In this document: positions 11,417 to 20,120 of the stretch, piece by piece
Numbering within the stretch: the first letter of the stretch is position 1
Layout: every line of letters begins with the position of its first letter
IMG/VR virus record: IMGVR_UViG_3300028883_000037
Coordinates: 1-64,000 of that record
Reading direction: 5' to 3' (one strand)
Source: a virus
DNA: 64,000 nt
Made by a program: the position numbers and the translations under genes
The notes under the pieces: generated by a model
Told to the model about the DNA's origin: nothing
Database searches by the model: none
What the model saw: the letters and a program-made list of their open reading frames with translations, nothing else

Positions 11417-11925
11417 GGATTGTTTCTCCGTATTTTGATTTTACCCCTCCGGTTTTAGTGGAGAAGCAGAGGGAGGTTTTCGAGCGTTTTGATCTTCCTT
11501 TAGAACAGTGCAGAACGCGTGCTTCCGAGGGGAGCTTTTTGGATGAGGTAGTTCGTTCTGATTTTTCTTTGTTATTGTATTTCAGTCCTTATTGTGTTCC
11601 GTTGTTTGGTGATTTTATTAGGGTGGTTTGTTGTTTGGATCCGTTTGAGCGGTTGGTTGGTTTAAGGAGTCCTGGGTTTGGTGAGTGGGTTGTTGGTGGT
11701 TTTTTCGCTTTGAGTAGGGATGTTTATGAGAGAGCTGGTCGTCCTTCGTTTTTGCCTTATGGTGGTGGTGTTTTGGGTCAGAGATTAATCAGAGGTTGTA
11801 GGGTAAATAGGATTGATGTCAGGTTTTTGGTGGATGATCAGTTGGTTTATCGTGGTGTGGTGAATGGTTTTAGGAGAAGGTGCGATAGGATTCTTTCTGA
11901 GGTTCCTGTATTGAGTTATGGATAA
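11401..11925 (+). CDS. hypothetical glycan-cluster protein
   Basis: 174 residues, overlapping the end of the pyruvyltransferase gene by 16 bases and sharing ATGGATAA with the next gene. FALSRDVYERAGRPSFLPYGGGVLGQRLI recalls the acceptor loop of GT-A glycosyltransferases, but no metal motif precedes it, so this may be a reduced or diverged glycosyltransferase. The coding strand is extremely G/T-rich (many Val, Leu, Phe, Gly, Arg). Confidence 0.5.
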   Translation: MGCGLRIVSPYFDFTPPVLVEKQREVFERFDLPLEQCRTRASEGSFLDEVVRSDFSLLLYFSPYCVPLFGDFIRVVCCLDPFERLVGLRSPGFGEWVVGGFFALSRDVYERAGRPSFLPYGGGVLGQRLIRGCRVNRIDVRFLVDDQLVYRGVVNGFRRRCDRILSEVPVLSYG

Positions 11926-12598
11926 ATTTCGGATTAGATTAAAGAATCGTGTTAAACCTAGAAAAATTAATAAGCATAATTCTGATAAATTATTTCTAAG
12001 GAATGTTACACTTATATGTATTGATTGTGTGAATATTGTTGGGGCGTTACGTAGTCTTGCGATATGCTTACATTATTGCGATTTTCAAGATATCAAGTTT
12101 TTAACATCGGAAAATATGAACTTTAGATATAGGGTAGAGATACCTAAAATTCACAGCAAAAGAGAATATTCGTTTTTTGTTGTTAGAGAATTATACAAGT
12201 ATGTCGATACTAGCCATTTACTCATTGTACAACACGATGGATGGATTTGTAATCCCAAGGCATGGGATGATGAGTGGTACAAATATGATTATATTGGATC
12301 GAATGTTACGTGGATGGATAATAAAGGAGGGAATGGCGGTTTTTCTTTTAGGTCTAAAAGGTTATTAGAATATGGTTTGAATATTATTCCGGAGGGGAAA
12401 GAACATCCGGAAGATGCTGCGTACTCGTCTGTAAAGAAAAAGAATACTGGATTTAGGAAACAATTTGAAGATGCTGGTTTAAGATTTGCGGATAGGGAAT
12501 TACAAGCAAAATTCGGATGTAAGAATAGGAAGAAATGGGAAGGTTCTTTCGGCCATCATACGTCTAAATTGGATGATTGGAGAAATCCAATTGGATAA
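11918..12598 (+). CDS. DUF5672-like glycosyltransferase-related protein
   Basis: 226 residues from ATG 11918. NVTLICIDCVN, YVDTSHLLIVQHDGWICNP and YDYIGSNVTWMD followed by GNGGFSFRSKRLLE match the DUF5672 pattern found in capsule and LPS loci, where QxDG and GNGGFSxRS probably form a nucleotide-sugar site. Begins MDKFRIRLKNRVKPRK, like the proteins at 8497 and 12591. The last codons overlap the next gene. Confidence 0.65.
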   Translation: MDKFRIRLKNRVKPRKINKHNSDKLFLRNVTLICIDCVNIVGALRSLAICLHYCDFQDIKFLTSENMNFRYRVEIPKIHSKREYSFFVVRELYKYVDTSHLLIVQHDGWICNPKAWDDEWYKYDYIGSNVTWMDNKGGNGGFSFRSKRLLEYGLNIIPEGKEHPEDAAYSSVKKKNTGFRKQFEDAGLRFADRELQAKFGCKNRKKWEGSFGHHTSKLDDWRNPIG

Positions 12599-14081
12599 AT
12601 TCAGAAAAAGACTTATAAATCGTATAAAACCAAAGAAAACTAATAAAATTGAGATACGAAATAAGGCAAATAAGATTATATCCCGTAATCATCTAGGAGG
12701 ACATGAGAACATAACACATATAGATGAAGCTGTCCTAGATTATTTAATAAGGCGATTTAGACCACATTCTTTTTTGGACGTCGGTTGCGGTCCAGGCGGC
12801 ATGGTTTCTATAGCTAAATCAAGAGGATTATATTCAAAAGGAATAGATGGAGATGATAATATCAAATTTGAAGATTTGATATTGCATGATTTTCAAAATG
12901 GAAAAATAGACATCAAAAGAAAATTCGATATAATTTGGTCCACTGAATTTTTGGAACATATACCCGAGGAACTATTAGGAAACGTATTTTATACTCTAAA
13001 GAATTGTAGTAAAGAAGGAACAATTTTAATTATAACTGCGGCCCCGCCAAAATCAAAAGGACATTATCACGTTAATTTACAGAATTCAGATTATTGGATA
13101 GAAGTTTTCGAATCCAATGGATTTCAATATAGTAAGAGTCTCACTACATCAATACGAAGGTTATCTTCTATGAGACGCGAATTTATGAGAAAAACAGGTC
13201 TAGTATTTCAATTCAGGAGTAAATCAGAGAATAAAAAATCAGAACATCAAAAAACAAAAAAGATATGCTTTTATAGTTATTATGGCGGAGGCAAAAGACA
13301 CGCAGAATTACTTAGGAAATATTATGAATGTCGAAATTCAGAATTTTCAATAATAAAGCCTTGTAGTAAATGGTGTGAAGACGTATTTTCGGTAGTTACA
13401 GATATAATTTCGTCAGATATTATTTTCATCTGGAATGGGCAGGATCCGGGGTGTGATTGGATCAAATCTGTTTGCAAAGCTCATAACATCAAATATTTAT
13501 ACGCAGAATTGGGTCTTCTACCTCAGAAGAATAACTGGCATATCGACCCAAACGGTATAATCGGAAAGTCCTCTTTATGCAAAGAACTCAGTTGGGTTGA
13601 TGACGAAATGATAAGAAAATACGAACAATATAAGGAAACCTATATTCGAAAAAATAAATTATATTATAATCCTGGTGAATATATCTTGATTCCTTTACAA
13701 TTGGAATTCGATAGTGCATTCTATCTCTATTCTGGTTATGCAAGAATATCTGATTTTATAGCGGATATGGAATCAAAATATGACAAAATCATCATCAGCC
13801 CACATCCTGTTAGGAAAGATATCAGATTATATCCCAAAAAAGCTAAAATAATCAGAGATACCCCAACAATTAAGCTAGCTTTGAAATCAAAACAGGTAAT
13901 AGGTCTGACCTCTACTATATTATACGAGACATCCATGTTGGGCATCCCAACAGAAGCCATAGGGGATTGTCCTATGAAATACCATAAAGATGATCAAATA
14001 CGTCTATTAGCAGCAGTATACCACAGACAAATACCAGAAGAAACAACAGATTTAACTAGATGGATAAACGATTTACTTTAG
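12591..14081 (+). CDS. methyltransferase fused to KpsC/KpsS-like capsule glycosyltransferase
   Basis: 496 residues from TTG 12591 (LDKFRKRLINRIKPKK); the TTG is chosen because the same N-terminal motif starts the proteins at 8497 and 11918. Residues 45-240 form a class I SAM methyltransferase (HSFLDVGCGPGGMV, then WSTEFLEHIPEE). From residue 250 the chain KKICFYSYYGGGKRHAELL...IIISPHPVRKD...TSTILYETSMLGIPTEAIG resembles capsule polysaccharide (Kdo-transferase-type) proteins. A combined methylating and sugar-transferring enzyme, perhaps a chain terminator. It overlaps the convergent PEGA gene by 9 bases. Confidence 0.65.
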   Translation: MDKFRKRLINRIKPKKTNKIEIRNKANKIISRNHLGGHENITHIDEAVLDYLIRRFRPHSFLDVGCGPGGMVSIAKSRGLYSKGIDGDDNIKFEDLILHDFQNGKIDIKRKFDIIWSTEFLEHIPEELLGNVFYTLKNCSKEGTILIITAAPPKSKGHYHVNLQNSDYWIEVFESNGFQYSKSLTTSIRRLSSMRREFMRKTGLVFQFRSKSENKKSEHQKTKKICFYSYYGGGKRHAELLRKYYECRNSEFSIIKPCSKWCEDVFSVVTDIISSDIIFIWNGQDPGCDWIKSVCKAHNIKYLYAELGLLPQKNNWHIDPNGIIGKSSLCKELSWVDDEMIRKYEQYKETYIRKNKLYYNPGEYILIPLQLEFDSAFYLYSGYARISDFIADMESKYDKIIISPHPVRKDIRLYPKKAKIIRDTPTIKLALKSKQVIGLTSTILYETSMLGIPTEAIGDCPMKYHKDDQIRLLAAVYHRQIPEETTDLTRWINDLL

Positions 14082-15017
14082 AATCATGTTAGCTGTTGCA
14101 ATACAGGCACCAGTATGTCCTAATTCTGGAAAAGTTAACATAACATCAGAATCAGCTACAAGACCAAAAACGATAAAATAACCCTGAGCCTTATCCGTAA
14201 CCCTCAATTCAGTTATCTTTCTCCAACCAGATTTCAACATGGTCTCGCGATATTCGGATGTACCTCTCGGGTCTATGAACGAATATAACCTGGTTCCTTT
14301 TGGCACAGATAATTCGACAGACGATCTATTGTTCATAGATAATCTTAAAAAGGATAAACCTATGAGTTCCTTGGGTATATCTTTTATGATATAATTCCTA
14401 TCTACTAGATAGACAAAATTAGAAGATATCGTAACAATATCTTTTTTACCATTGTGTTTAATAATAACGTTATTTCCAATCGAAACATTTGGTTTTTTAC
14501 TCAAAACACTCATACCCTTCCTAGGCTCTTCCTTGAAATTAACCTCCTCAATATCATCACCAGCCTTAATCTGAAAAGTCTGATCACGATACCCCTCCTT
14601 CGCAATAGAAACGCTCCTGGTCTGCGGAGTATAGACCACAGTACAAGGAGTCACAGCATCCTTACCAAAAACATCCTTAACAGGCTTACCATCCACAAAC
14701 ACCCACCAACCATCCTCAGCACTCAAAACATCAGCCTTCAACTGTACCGGCTTTAGCTTAACAACATCCAAACGCTTAATACCCCTATTCTCCACCTTCA
14801 GAGCAAGAACAAAATCCTCGTAACCAGCCTTCTTGAACAAAAGCTTCTGATCCCCAACCGGAACACGCACCAGACACTTCGTCATGCCCAAAGGAGCATT
14901 CATCTCCTCCTTGACCAAGAAAACAGCAGCCTTCGAAGGAGAAGAATCCACATAAAGCTTGCCCTCTTCTCCAAACACCACACCAACCAAAAGGAACAAA
15001 CAAACCAAATATCGCAT
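14073..15017 (-). CDS. secreted PEGA-domain protein
   Basis: 314 residues from ATG 15017, with AAGGAG seven bases upstream. The signal peptide MRYLVCLFLLVGVVFG is followed by EEGKLYVDSSPSKAAVFL and a PVGDQKLLFKKAGYEDF motif, then a second copy (GWWVFVDGKPVKD...TRSVSIAKEGYRDQTF). These are two PEGA-type beta domains (residues about 18-75 and 85-145), as in bacterial surface and S-layer associated proteins. The C-terminal half is unknown. A secreted phage protein of this kind could remodel the host envelope or block superinfection. Confidence 0.65.
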   Translation of the reverse strand: MRYLVCLFLLVGVVFGEEGKLYVDSSPSKAAVFLVKEEMNAPLGMTKCLVRVPVGDQKLLFKKAGYEDFVLALKVENRGIKRLDVVKLKPVQLKADVLSAEDGWWVFVDGKPVKDVFGKDAVTPCTVVYTPQTRSVSIAKEGYRDQTFQIKAGDDIEEVNFKEEPRKGMSVLSKKPNVSIGNNVIIKHNGKKDIVTISSNFVYLVDRNYIIKDIPKELIGLSFLRLSMNNRSSVELSVPKGTRLYSFIDPRGTSEYRETMLKSGWRKITELRVTDKAQGYFIVFGLVADSDVMLTFPELGHTGACIATANMILK

Positions 15018-15092
15018 AATCAATCTCCTTTCTAACCTCTTTGTATCGCGCCCCGTCTAATACGCAACCCGTATATCTTAATCACAAAAACT

Positions 15093-15617
15093 TCAGTACG
15101 GAACCTCCCCAACAATACTCGTTACAATCTTTTGGTGCTCCGGATCCATCTTCTCATGATCAACAGCCTTATCGACAACCACACCACGAGCTGCAAGATG
15201 AGAAAGATTAAACCGACTCATAATCTTACCAAGCTGACCACTCTTCGTACCACTCGGAAAATCATCACCATGCAACAAAAAGAACTTAGGACCACCCTCA
15301 GCCCTCAGACCCATCTCCAGATCAGTAGTAACATCAACACGACCACGAGGAACACCCCTATAAGCATCCTCCAAATCGTCAATATTATCCTCAATATCAT
15401 AATGATCAATCAGCTTAGGAACAATATACTTCATCCAAGCCTCATAATGCGAAAGAGCACCATATTCGGCATCCGAAAAAGTCATCAAAACCCACTTCGG
15501 CTTCAAATACACATAATACCAAATGCCAGTAGAAGGCTTCCTAGACTCCTCGAGCTTCCTCACATCCTCAGCGCTAATCCCAAGAACCTCATCCAACTCG
15601 CTAGACAAATCAGACAT
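15093..15617 (-). CDS. hypothetical protein
   Basis: 174 residues, acidic and rich in aromatic residues (GIWYYVYLKPKWVLMTFSDAEYG). Start ATG 15617 has GGAGG upstream. An LHGDDFPSGTKSGQLGKIMS stretch is conspicuous, but no family is recognised. Flanked by small genes of unknown role on the same strand. Confidence 0.55.
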   Translation of the reverse strand: MSDLSSELDEVLGISAEDVRKLEESRKPSTGIWYYVYLKPKWVLMTFSDAEYGALSHYEAWMKYIVPKLIDHYDIEDNIDDLEDAYRGVPRGRVDVTTDLEMGLRAEGGPKFFLLHGDDFPSGTKSGQLGKIMSRFNLSHLAARGVVVDKAVDHEKMDPEHQKIVTSIVGEVPY

Positions 15618-15680
15618 GTCATTCCCTCCTATACATCGTTGTATCGTGTCAGCGGAAAAACGCTACCTTTTGGGAGATAC

Positions 15681-15708
15681 TTGACAGACTAGAAAGAAAG
15701 GATAGAAT
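15681..15708 (+). promoter_or_regulatory. sigma-70-like promoter pointing into a hairpin
   Basis: TTGACA at 15681-15686, a 16-base spacer and TAGAAT at 15703-15708 on the plus strand. The only thing directly downstream is a hairpin (15729-15768) and genes on the opposite strand, so it could make a short RNA antisense to 15773-15985, or it could be a chance match. Confidence 0.35.
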
Positions 15709-15728
15709 GACCGAATACTACCGCCCTA

Positions 15729-15768
15729 GGCTTCAGGCTGACGCGACCCTCCCTGTTGGCCTGAAGCC
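15729..15768 (-). terminator. hairpin, 10-bp perfect stem
   Basis: GGCTTCAGGC and GCCTGAAGCC are separated by 20 bases, lying just after the stop of the zinc-ribbon gene (minus strand). No T run follows, so termination would not be of the classic type; it could also end a short plus-strand transcript from the promoter at 15681. Confidence 0.45.
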
Positions 15769-15772
15769 ACAA

Positions 15773-15985
15773 TCACTCAGTATCCTCATCCGGTCTAGCA
15801 AAATCCACAAAATGAGTAGTCTTAACCTCAGGTACAGGATAATGCATCCTAGATTGGCAATTATAACAAACATCTTCAACCGTCGCAGGAGGTTCCTTAC
15901 CAAAAGGAGGATTACCATCACTCCTATGGCGTCTGCTACGCCAACCACAAATCGTGCATTGCAGGATTATATCCCATTGTCCCAC
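15773..15985 (-). CDS. small zinc-ribbon protein
   Basis: 70 residues from GTG 15985, overlapping the preceding gene by 19 bases. LQCTICGWRSRR and EDVCYNCQSRMHYP form two CxxC knuckles about 30 residues apart, a typical zinc ribbon. Function unknown; such phage proteins often bind DNA or RNA polymerase. Confidence 0.6.
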   Translation of the reverse strand: MGQWDIILQCTICGWRSRRHRSDGNPPFGKEPPATVEDVCYNCQSRMHYPVPEVKTTHFVDFARPDEDTE

Positions 15986-16272
15986 GGCTTCTTCCCCCGC
16001 CTTACGAGTATCTCCTTAAGCGCCGCAATAAGGTCGGACTCGGGATCCGGATCTGGCCATTGGATACCAATATATACCAGTGCGTAACATGTCTCCGTAT
16101 GTCGCAGATGATATCTATCGAGTATCGCCACCAATTTAGTCATATGATACGGCTTGGCCACCAGATAAAATTCATTACAAAGACATACAAGAGAAATGGT
16201 TTTTGTGAACACGATCCTCTGACCATCCGATACAGGCAAATTAAGCTGTTTAGAAATCTGTTCAAGAACCAT
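15967..16272 (-). CDS. hypothetical protein
   Basis: 101 residues (MVLEQISKQLNLPVSDGQR...), start 16272, closely following the winged-helix gene upstream (7-base gap). The C-terminus is rich in Asp/Glu/Pro then basic. No family recognised. Its 3' end overlaps the zinc-ribbon gene. Confidence 0.5.
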   Translation of the reverse strand: MVLEQISKQLNLPVSDGQRIVFTKTISLVCLCNEFYLVAKPYHMTKLVAILDRYHLRHTETCYALVYIGIQWPDPDPESDLIAALKEILVRRGKKPWDNGI

Positions 16273-16279
16273 TTCGAAG

Positions 16280-16684
16280 TTATTCTGTCTTCAAATATTT
16301 GCTCCCATCCTTGATAATGCGATTCTGAGCAATAAGCGTATACAACGTAGAAGACAAGCTGCTCATCCTAACACTCCGCTTGTTTCTAATATGCCTATAA
16401 ATACCCCAAGCATTAATCGGGCCACATTCCTCGATGGCTTTACAAGCCAAACTGGCTACAGAATTAGGATCCTTCTTTCTGCCCCTAAAAAGCCTGGGAG
16501 AATCGGTCATTTCTGGTTCTACCTGTTCTCCCTCCTCTTTTTCTGCCTTCTCTTCAAGCTCAGCAATGAGCTTCTTGGAAGCAGACAAATGAGAGATCGC
16601 GGCAGTGATGACATCCACAGACCGAACATGACGTGATCTCTCTTCGCGGAGACCATCGATCAAAACACCTAGCTCTTTGCACAT
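16280..16684 (-). CDS. protein with C-terminal winged-helix-like domain
   Basis: 134 residues. Residues 1-55 are a charged helix (coiled-coil propensity), followed by a basic linker RLFRGRKKDPNS. Residues 75-134 (LACKAIEECGPINAWGIYRHI...SSLSSTLYTLIAQNRIIKDG) have the helix-turn-helix plus wing pattern of small DNA-binding domains. Possibly a phage transcription regulator. Overlaps the upstream gene by 16 bases. Confidence 0.55.
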   Translation of the reverse strand: MCKELGVLIDGLREERSRHVRSVDVITAAISHLSASKKLIAELEEKAEKEEGEQVEPEMTDSPRLFRGRKKDPNSVASLACKAIEECGPINAWGIYRHIRNKRSVRMSSLSSTLYTLIAQNRIIKDGSKYLKTE

Positions 16685-16941
16685 CGTTCTTCTCCCGATA
16701 TGAAACTAAACAATACCTCACCAGTAGGAACATACAGCAGCTCCACAAGCACGCCTTCGGGGAAGTCCAATTTCGACATACCAACCAACGCCTCAGCGTT
16801 CTTCTCGAACGTGGCTACAAGAACGCTCATGACCCCCTTCTCGGTAGAACCAGTCAATACCAAGAAGTAATCATGTTCAGACATCCCAGGCAAAAGCATT
16901 TCGATACCATAATATCTGGATAAAAAGAAAATAATTATCAA
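16669..16941 (-). CDS. hypothetical protein, TTG start
   Basis: 90 residues if started at TTG 16941, which overlaps the upstream TGA as TTGA, the same arrangement as the ATGA junctions common here; ATG 16899 (MLLPGMSEHD) is the alternative. The core DYFLVLTGSTEKGVMSVLVATFEK looks like a beta sheet. No family recognised. Confidence 0.5.
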   Translation of the reverse strand: MIIIFFLSRYYGIEMLLPGMSEHDYFLVLTGSTEKGVMSVLVATFEKNAEALVGMSKLDFPEGVLVELLYVPTGEVLFSFISGEERCAKS

Positions 16942-17165
16942 TCAGAAATCATACCAGACTCACGAGCAAGATCCAAAACCTCCTTCTTGGAGCACTCATG
17001 AAGCTCACGCCCAGATCTCTTGCGAAGATCAGTGAACTTCATAGCAGCATCTTGCATCTGTTCATGAGTCTCCTTGGTACCACCAAACAATACAAAATCA
17101 GAAGATTTAGTAATCCTCTTATGGCCATCACTTTCGGTGATTCCGACAATAACCATTTTACTCAT
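16938..17165 (-). CDS. hypothetical protein
   Basis: 75 residues from ATG 17165, preceded by GAGGAGG; the upstream ATG at 17183 lies before this ribosome site and is rejected. Starts MSKMVIVGITESDGHKRI, ends in a helical region with RSGRELHECSKKEVLDLA. A GATAAAAC box and the structured RNA at 17214-17261 lie upstream. Confidence 0.6.
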   Translation of the reverse strand: MSKMVIVGITESDGHKRITKSSDFVLFGGTKETHEQMQDAAMKFTDLRKRSGRELHECSKKEVLDLARESGMISD

Positions 17166-17213
17166 AGCGTCCTCCTCTGTCATGTTTTATCACATAACGA
17201 TACAGGGGAAACT

Positions 17214-17261
17214 GGGCAGGGATCGGAACGGTCTAAAGGCCGTAACTCATGATCCCTGCCC
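17214..17261 (-). ncRNA. structured RNA motif, copy 1
   Basis: On the minus strand an 11-bp perfect outer stem (GGGCAGGGATC with GATCCCTGCCC) encloses ATGAGTTAC, a 6-bp hairpin with loop TTTA, and GTTCC. A second copy at 54489-54528 keeps ATGAGTTAC and GTTCC exactly while both stems change by paired substitutions, so the RNA fold is conserved. It sits between two genes, downstream of the dockerin-fibre gene and upstream of a small gene. It could be a terminator with a protein- or ligand-binding inner loop, or a leader element. Confidence 0.6.
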
Positions 17262-17306
17262 CTTCCTACAGCAATTTCAAAATATCATAAGCAACCCAAA
17301 TAGAAA

Positions 17307-20120
17307 TTAACTCACAATCTCCATCTGCCTCAAAGAATACTCATTATAAGATTGCAGCTGATCCCTAACCTCCATAGAACGAATAACAGCCCCAGGGAAC
17401 ATCCTCAAACCCATCTTGCCAGACAAAGTCTGAATATTAATCGGGAAATAAGGAGTATTCACAGCAACAGGAGAAGTCTGATCAGCAGAAAGCAAAGTAT
17501 CCGGAGATACTAGCAACCCATTAAACCAAATCCAAACCTGATTATCCCTCACCAAAACAGTAACATCATTCCACTTCTCAACCTCACCATTAATCGGAGC
17601 AGGAAGCTCACCACCAAAATAACAACGAAAAGCCTCAGGACTAGAAGAAACACCAGAACCAACACCATCAACAATAAAACCATTCTGAGAAAACACCTGA
17701 CTCACAGCACTACCAGGCTGAAAACCACGCACCAAATCATCCTCAGAATCCTCATCATTCAAATCATACCGAGTATTCATATCCAAAATACCAACCTGAA
17801 CCTTCAACTGTACCTGCTCAGAACCACTAGACGTATTCTGAGTAAACTGGAAACGCACCGCAGGACACGTAAAATCCTTACGCAACAACTCAACAACAGT
17901 TGTATTCGTAGGAACCTCAACAGCCTCAAGATCAGTAATACCAGTCACGTCAGTGCCACCAGTAGCATCATATGTCGGACAACAAGTACCACCAGTCTGA
18001 TCCTGGCTAGAATGATCAACAGTACAATCAGTCGGACGAACAATCTCATAATCCTCATCAAACGGAAAAACATCATCCCCACCATTAATAAGAACAGCAC
18101 AATCATCATCCCAATTAGAAAAAGCCAACTTAAAATCATACTTCCACAGAATATTACGAAAAGCACCCGTCAAAATACGCAAAGTACCACGAGGAGGAAG
18201 CTGATTCCAGATCCGCCCCTTCACAACCACATACGGAGCACCCGCAAACGGACCAGTCGTATACACACCACGCTGCAAGACCTTCAGATAAGTATCATTG
18301 AAACTATCCACCGGAGCATTCAGAAGAAGATCATATGGAGGATAAGTAAATTCTGTCTCACGAGGTTGACCAATCTTCAAACGAACCAAAGCATTCTTGT
18401 GATTCTGACGATGCCACAAGAAAACCGGACGATCAGCAACATTCTCAGCAACAAGATCAAACTGCTGACCAAGAATAGACATATCGCGAATATCGACACG
18501 ACCATCCTTATTAAAATCAGCCGCAGGATTATAATTACTATCTAAAATCGTAGAACCATAAGCACACAAGAAAATCTTCAAATCCTCATTATCAACAACA
18601 CCATCACCATTCAAATCCCCAGCCAAAGAAGGCTCCTGCCTAATAATCCTCAAACCAGGTATACTAGGATCAGAATCGGCAACAATATCATTATTGATAG
18701 GTTCACCAGAAGGTTCCCGCCGAATAACACCATCAACATCCTGGACCTCACCACCATCGTCCGACAACAATAATCTATCTTCAAAATTAGTTAGGCCCCA
18801 CTCACCCTCCCTCTCAACCAAACGGAAATCTGGAACATCAACTTCTGCAGCACTAAGATTTCCCTCGGTATCCGAATTAATCTCATCCCTAGCTTCATAT
18901 AAATCACCAAACTGAACCATACCAGACAGAGCCCAGAGAGACTCAGGATTAAGTTGAGGTTCCTTACTAAAATAAGTCCTGACCGTTCTCTGGTTAGCAT
19001 CCCTAGTTATCTCAAACTGCCAAATATCAACCAAAGTTCCCAAAGGAAGTATAGAAACAGTAGAATCCAAAACCAAAGTCTTGGGGTTGGCAAGATCCGT
19101 CGTAGCATTCTCAGGATTCAAATACCTCCAAACATTCGTAGCACTAAACTCATTGCCAACCGGAACAGCATCCTGCACATCCCACAATTTCAACTTATAC
19201 TGATTATTACTTAACACATTCGGATCGACATCCACCACAACCGCCATCTGCTTAGTAATAAGATGGCCATTAGCCAAAATAGAACCAAGCAAACCAGGCT
19301 CAGTCTCCGGATGGAACTCATACTTCAACTGAGCACCGTTCTTATCCTGACCAACAAACCAAACGCACTCAGCCACCCCGGCAGTGCCGGGAGTAAAGGA
19401 CCAACCAGTCTGGGAAGTAAGATTCTGATTTCTCTTAAGAACTACCTCAAAACTATTCTCATATGGTGTAACCCTGTTATCGTACCTCTTGAATATTAAA
19501 GAAGGAACTATACCCTTCTGATTGAAGAAATCATCCGGATTAGTTGGATCGAAGATCGTGCTCTCGGGGTATGTGTAGATCTTTAATTCACCATAAGCGC
19601 TTACATCTGGCATGATGCCGTTGCAGCTTGGTGGTCGTACGGATCTAGTCTCGCTCTCATCTTGTATCCAGAATATTCGAGCGCAATCTTCACAATTACA
19701 GCTGAGGGGGAGAGGAGAATCGACTGTAAAGCGGACAGTATTTCCGACTCTTTCGAGACTTATAAATTCGCTACCAGCTGCTAGGATAATATCCCCTACC
19801 AGATAACCTCCGTCATCCGCCATTCCTGCGCCTTGATAGCCAAGTACACCAACCCTGGTCTGGATGGCGGCATCTAATTTGCATTTGTCATCTGCGCTCA
19901 TCAGCCCAGGTGAGTCACATGTGGCGTCCGGCACTGGGTCTTCGGATATGTGGGTCGAGCCATGCATGCTGGGTATTGCTACTTGGCTTTCTCTCTGATA
20001 TAGTGTGTTTGTCTGCTCGTCATATTGGAATCCGATGAGCTGCCCGTCTGCTACTGGCACCTGGAAGTATTGGCGGTCTACCAGACTCGAGGGTTCCGGG
20101 AGTATTCTGCAGGCTACCAT
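17307..20120 (-). CDS. large virion adhesin/tail-fibre-like protein with dockerin domain
   Basis: 937 residues, ATG 20120 with AGGAG upstream. Residues 50-85 contain MHGSTHISEDPVP...SPGLMSADDKCKLD, a motif frequent in phage tail fibres. Residues 500-552 hold two calcium-binding loops, GDLNGDGVVDNEDLKIF and ADFNKDGRVDIRDMSIL, separated by about 35 residues: a type I dockerin. The C-terminal 150 residues (VEKWNDVTVLVRDNQVWIWFNGLLV) resemble a concanavalin/LamG-like carbohydrate-binding sandwich. Probably an exposed host-recognition protein that carries or binds other modules. Many Cys residues (CNCEDC, CCP) are unusual for a fibre. Coding skew weakens near 19.5 kb. Confidence 0.65.
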   Translation of the reverse strand: MVACRILPEPSSLVDRQYFQVPVADGQLIGFQYDEQTNTLYQRESQVAIPSMHGSTHISEDPVPDATCDSPGLMSADDKCKLDAAIQTRVGVLGYQGAGMADDGGYLVGDIILAAGSEFISLERVGNTVRFTVDSPLPLSCNCEDCARIFWIQDESETRSVRPPSCNGIMPDVSAYGELKIYTYPESTIFDPTNPDDFFNQKGIVPSLIFKRYDNRVTPYENSFEVVLKRNQNLTSQTGWSFTPGTAGVAECVWFVGQDKNGAQLKYEFHPETEPGLLGSILANGHLITKQMAVVVDVDPNVLSNNQYKLKLWDVQDAVPVGNEFSATNVWRYLNPENATTDLANPKTLVLDSTVSILPLGTLVDIWQFEITRDANQRTVRTYFSKEPQLNPESLWALSGMVQFGDLYEARDEINSDTEGNLSAAEVDVPDFRLVEREGEWGLTNFEDRLLLSDDGGEVQDVDGVIRREPSGEPINNDIVADSDPSIPGLRIIRQEPSLAGDLNGDGVVDNEDLKIFLCAYGSTILDSNYNPAADFNKDGRVDIRDMSILGQQFDLVAENVADRPVFLWHRQNHKNALVRLKIGQPRETEFTYPPYDLLLNAPVDSFNDTYLKVLQRGVYTTGPFAGAPYVVVKGRIWNQLPPRGTLRILTGAFRNILWKYDFKLAFSNWDDDCAVLINGGDDVFPFDEDYEIVRPTDCTVDHSSQDQTGGTCCPTYDATGGTDVTGITDLEAVEVPTNTTVVELLRKDFTCPAVRFQFTQNTSSGSEQVQLKVQVGILDMNTRYDLNDEDSEDDLVRGFQPGSAVSQVFSQNGFIVDGVGSGVSSSPEAFRCYFGGELPAPINGEVEKWNDVTVLVRDNQVWIWFNGLLVSPDTLLSADQTSPVAVNTPYFPINIQTLSGKMGLRMFPGAVIRSMEVRDQLQSYNEYSLRQMEIVS

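Noticed and set aside
12486-14081. Earlier start (12486) for the methyltransferase-capsule fusion
   Set aside because: It would overlap the DUF5672-like gene by more than 100 bases; TTG 12591 restores the LDKFR N-terminus shared with two neighbours.
15707-16087. Plus-strand frame with a decent ribosome site (MTEYYRPRLQADATLPVG...)
   Set aside because: After about 25 residues it runs antisense to two zinc/small genes and turns into an isoleucine/arginine-rich shadow. The hairpin at 15729 also lies inside it.
8497-20120. Diversity-generating retroelement feeding the fibre genes
   Set aside because: No reverse transcriptase reading frame, and no template/variable repeat pair with adenine-biased differences, was found in this window.
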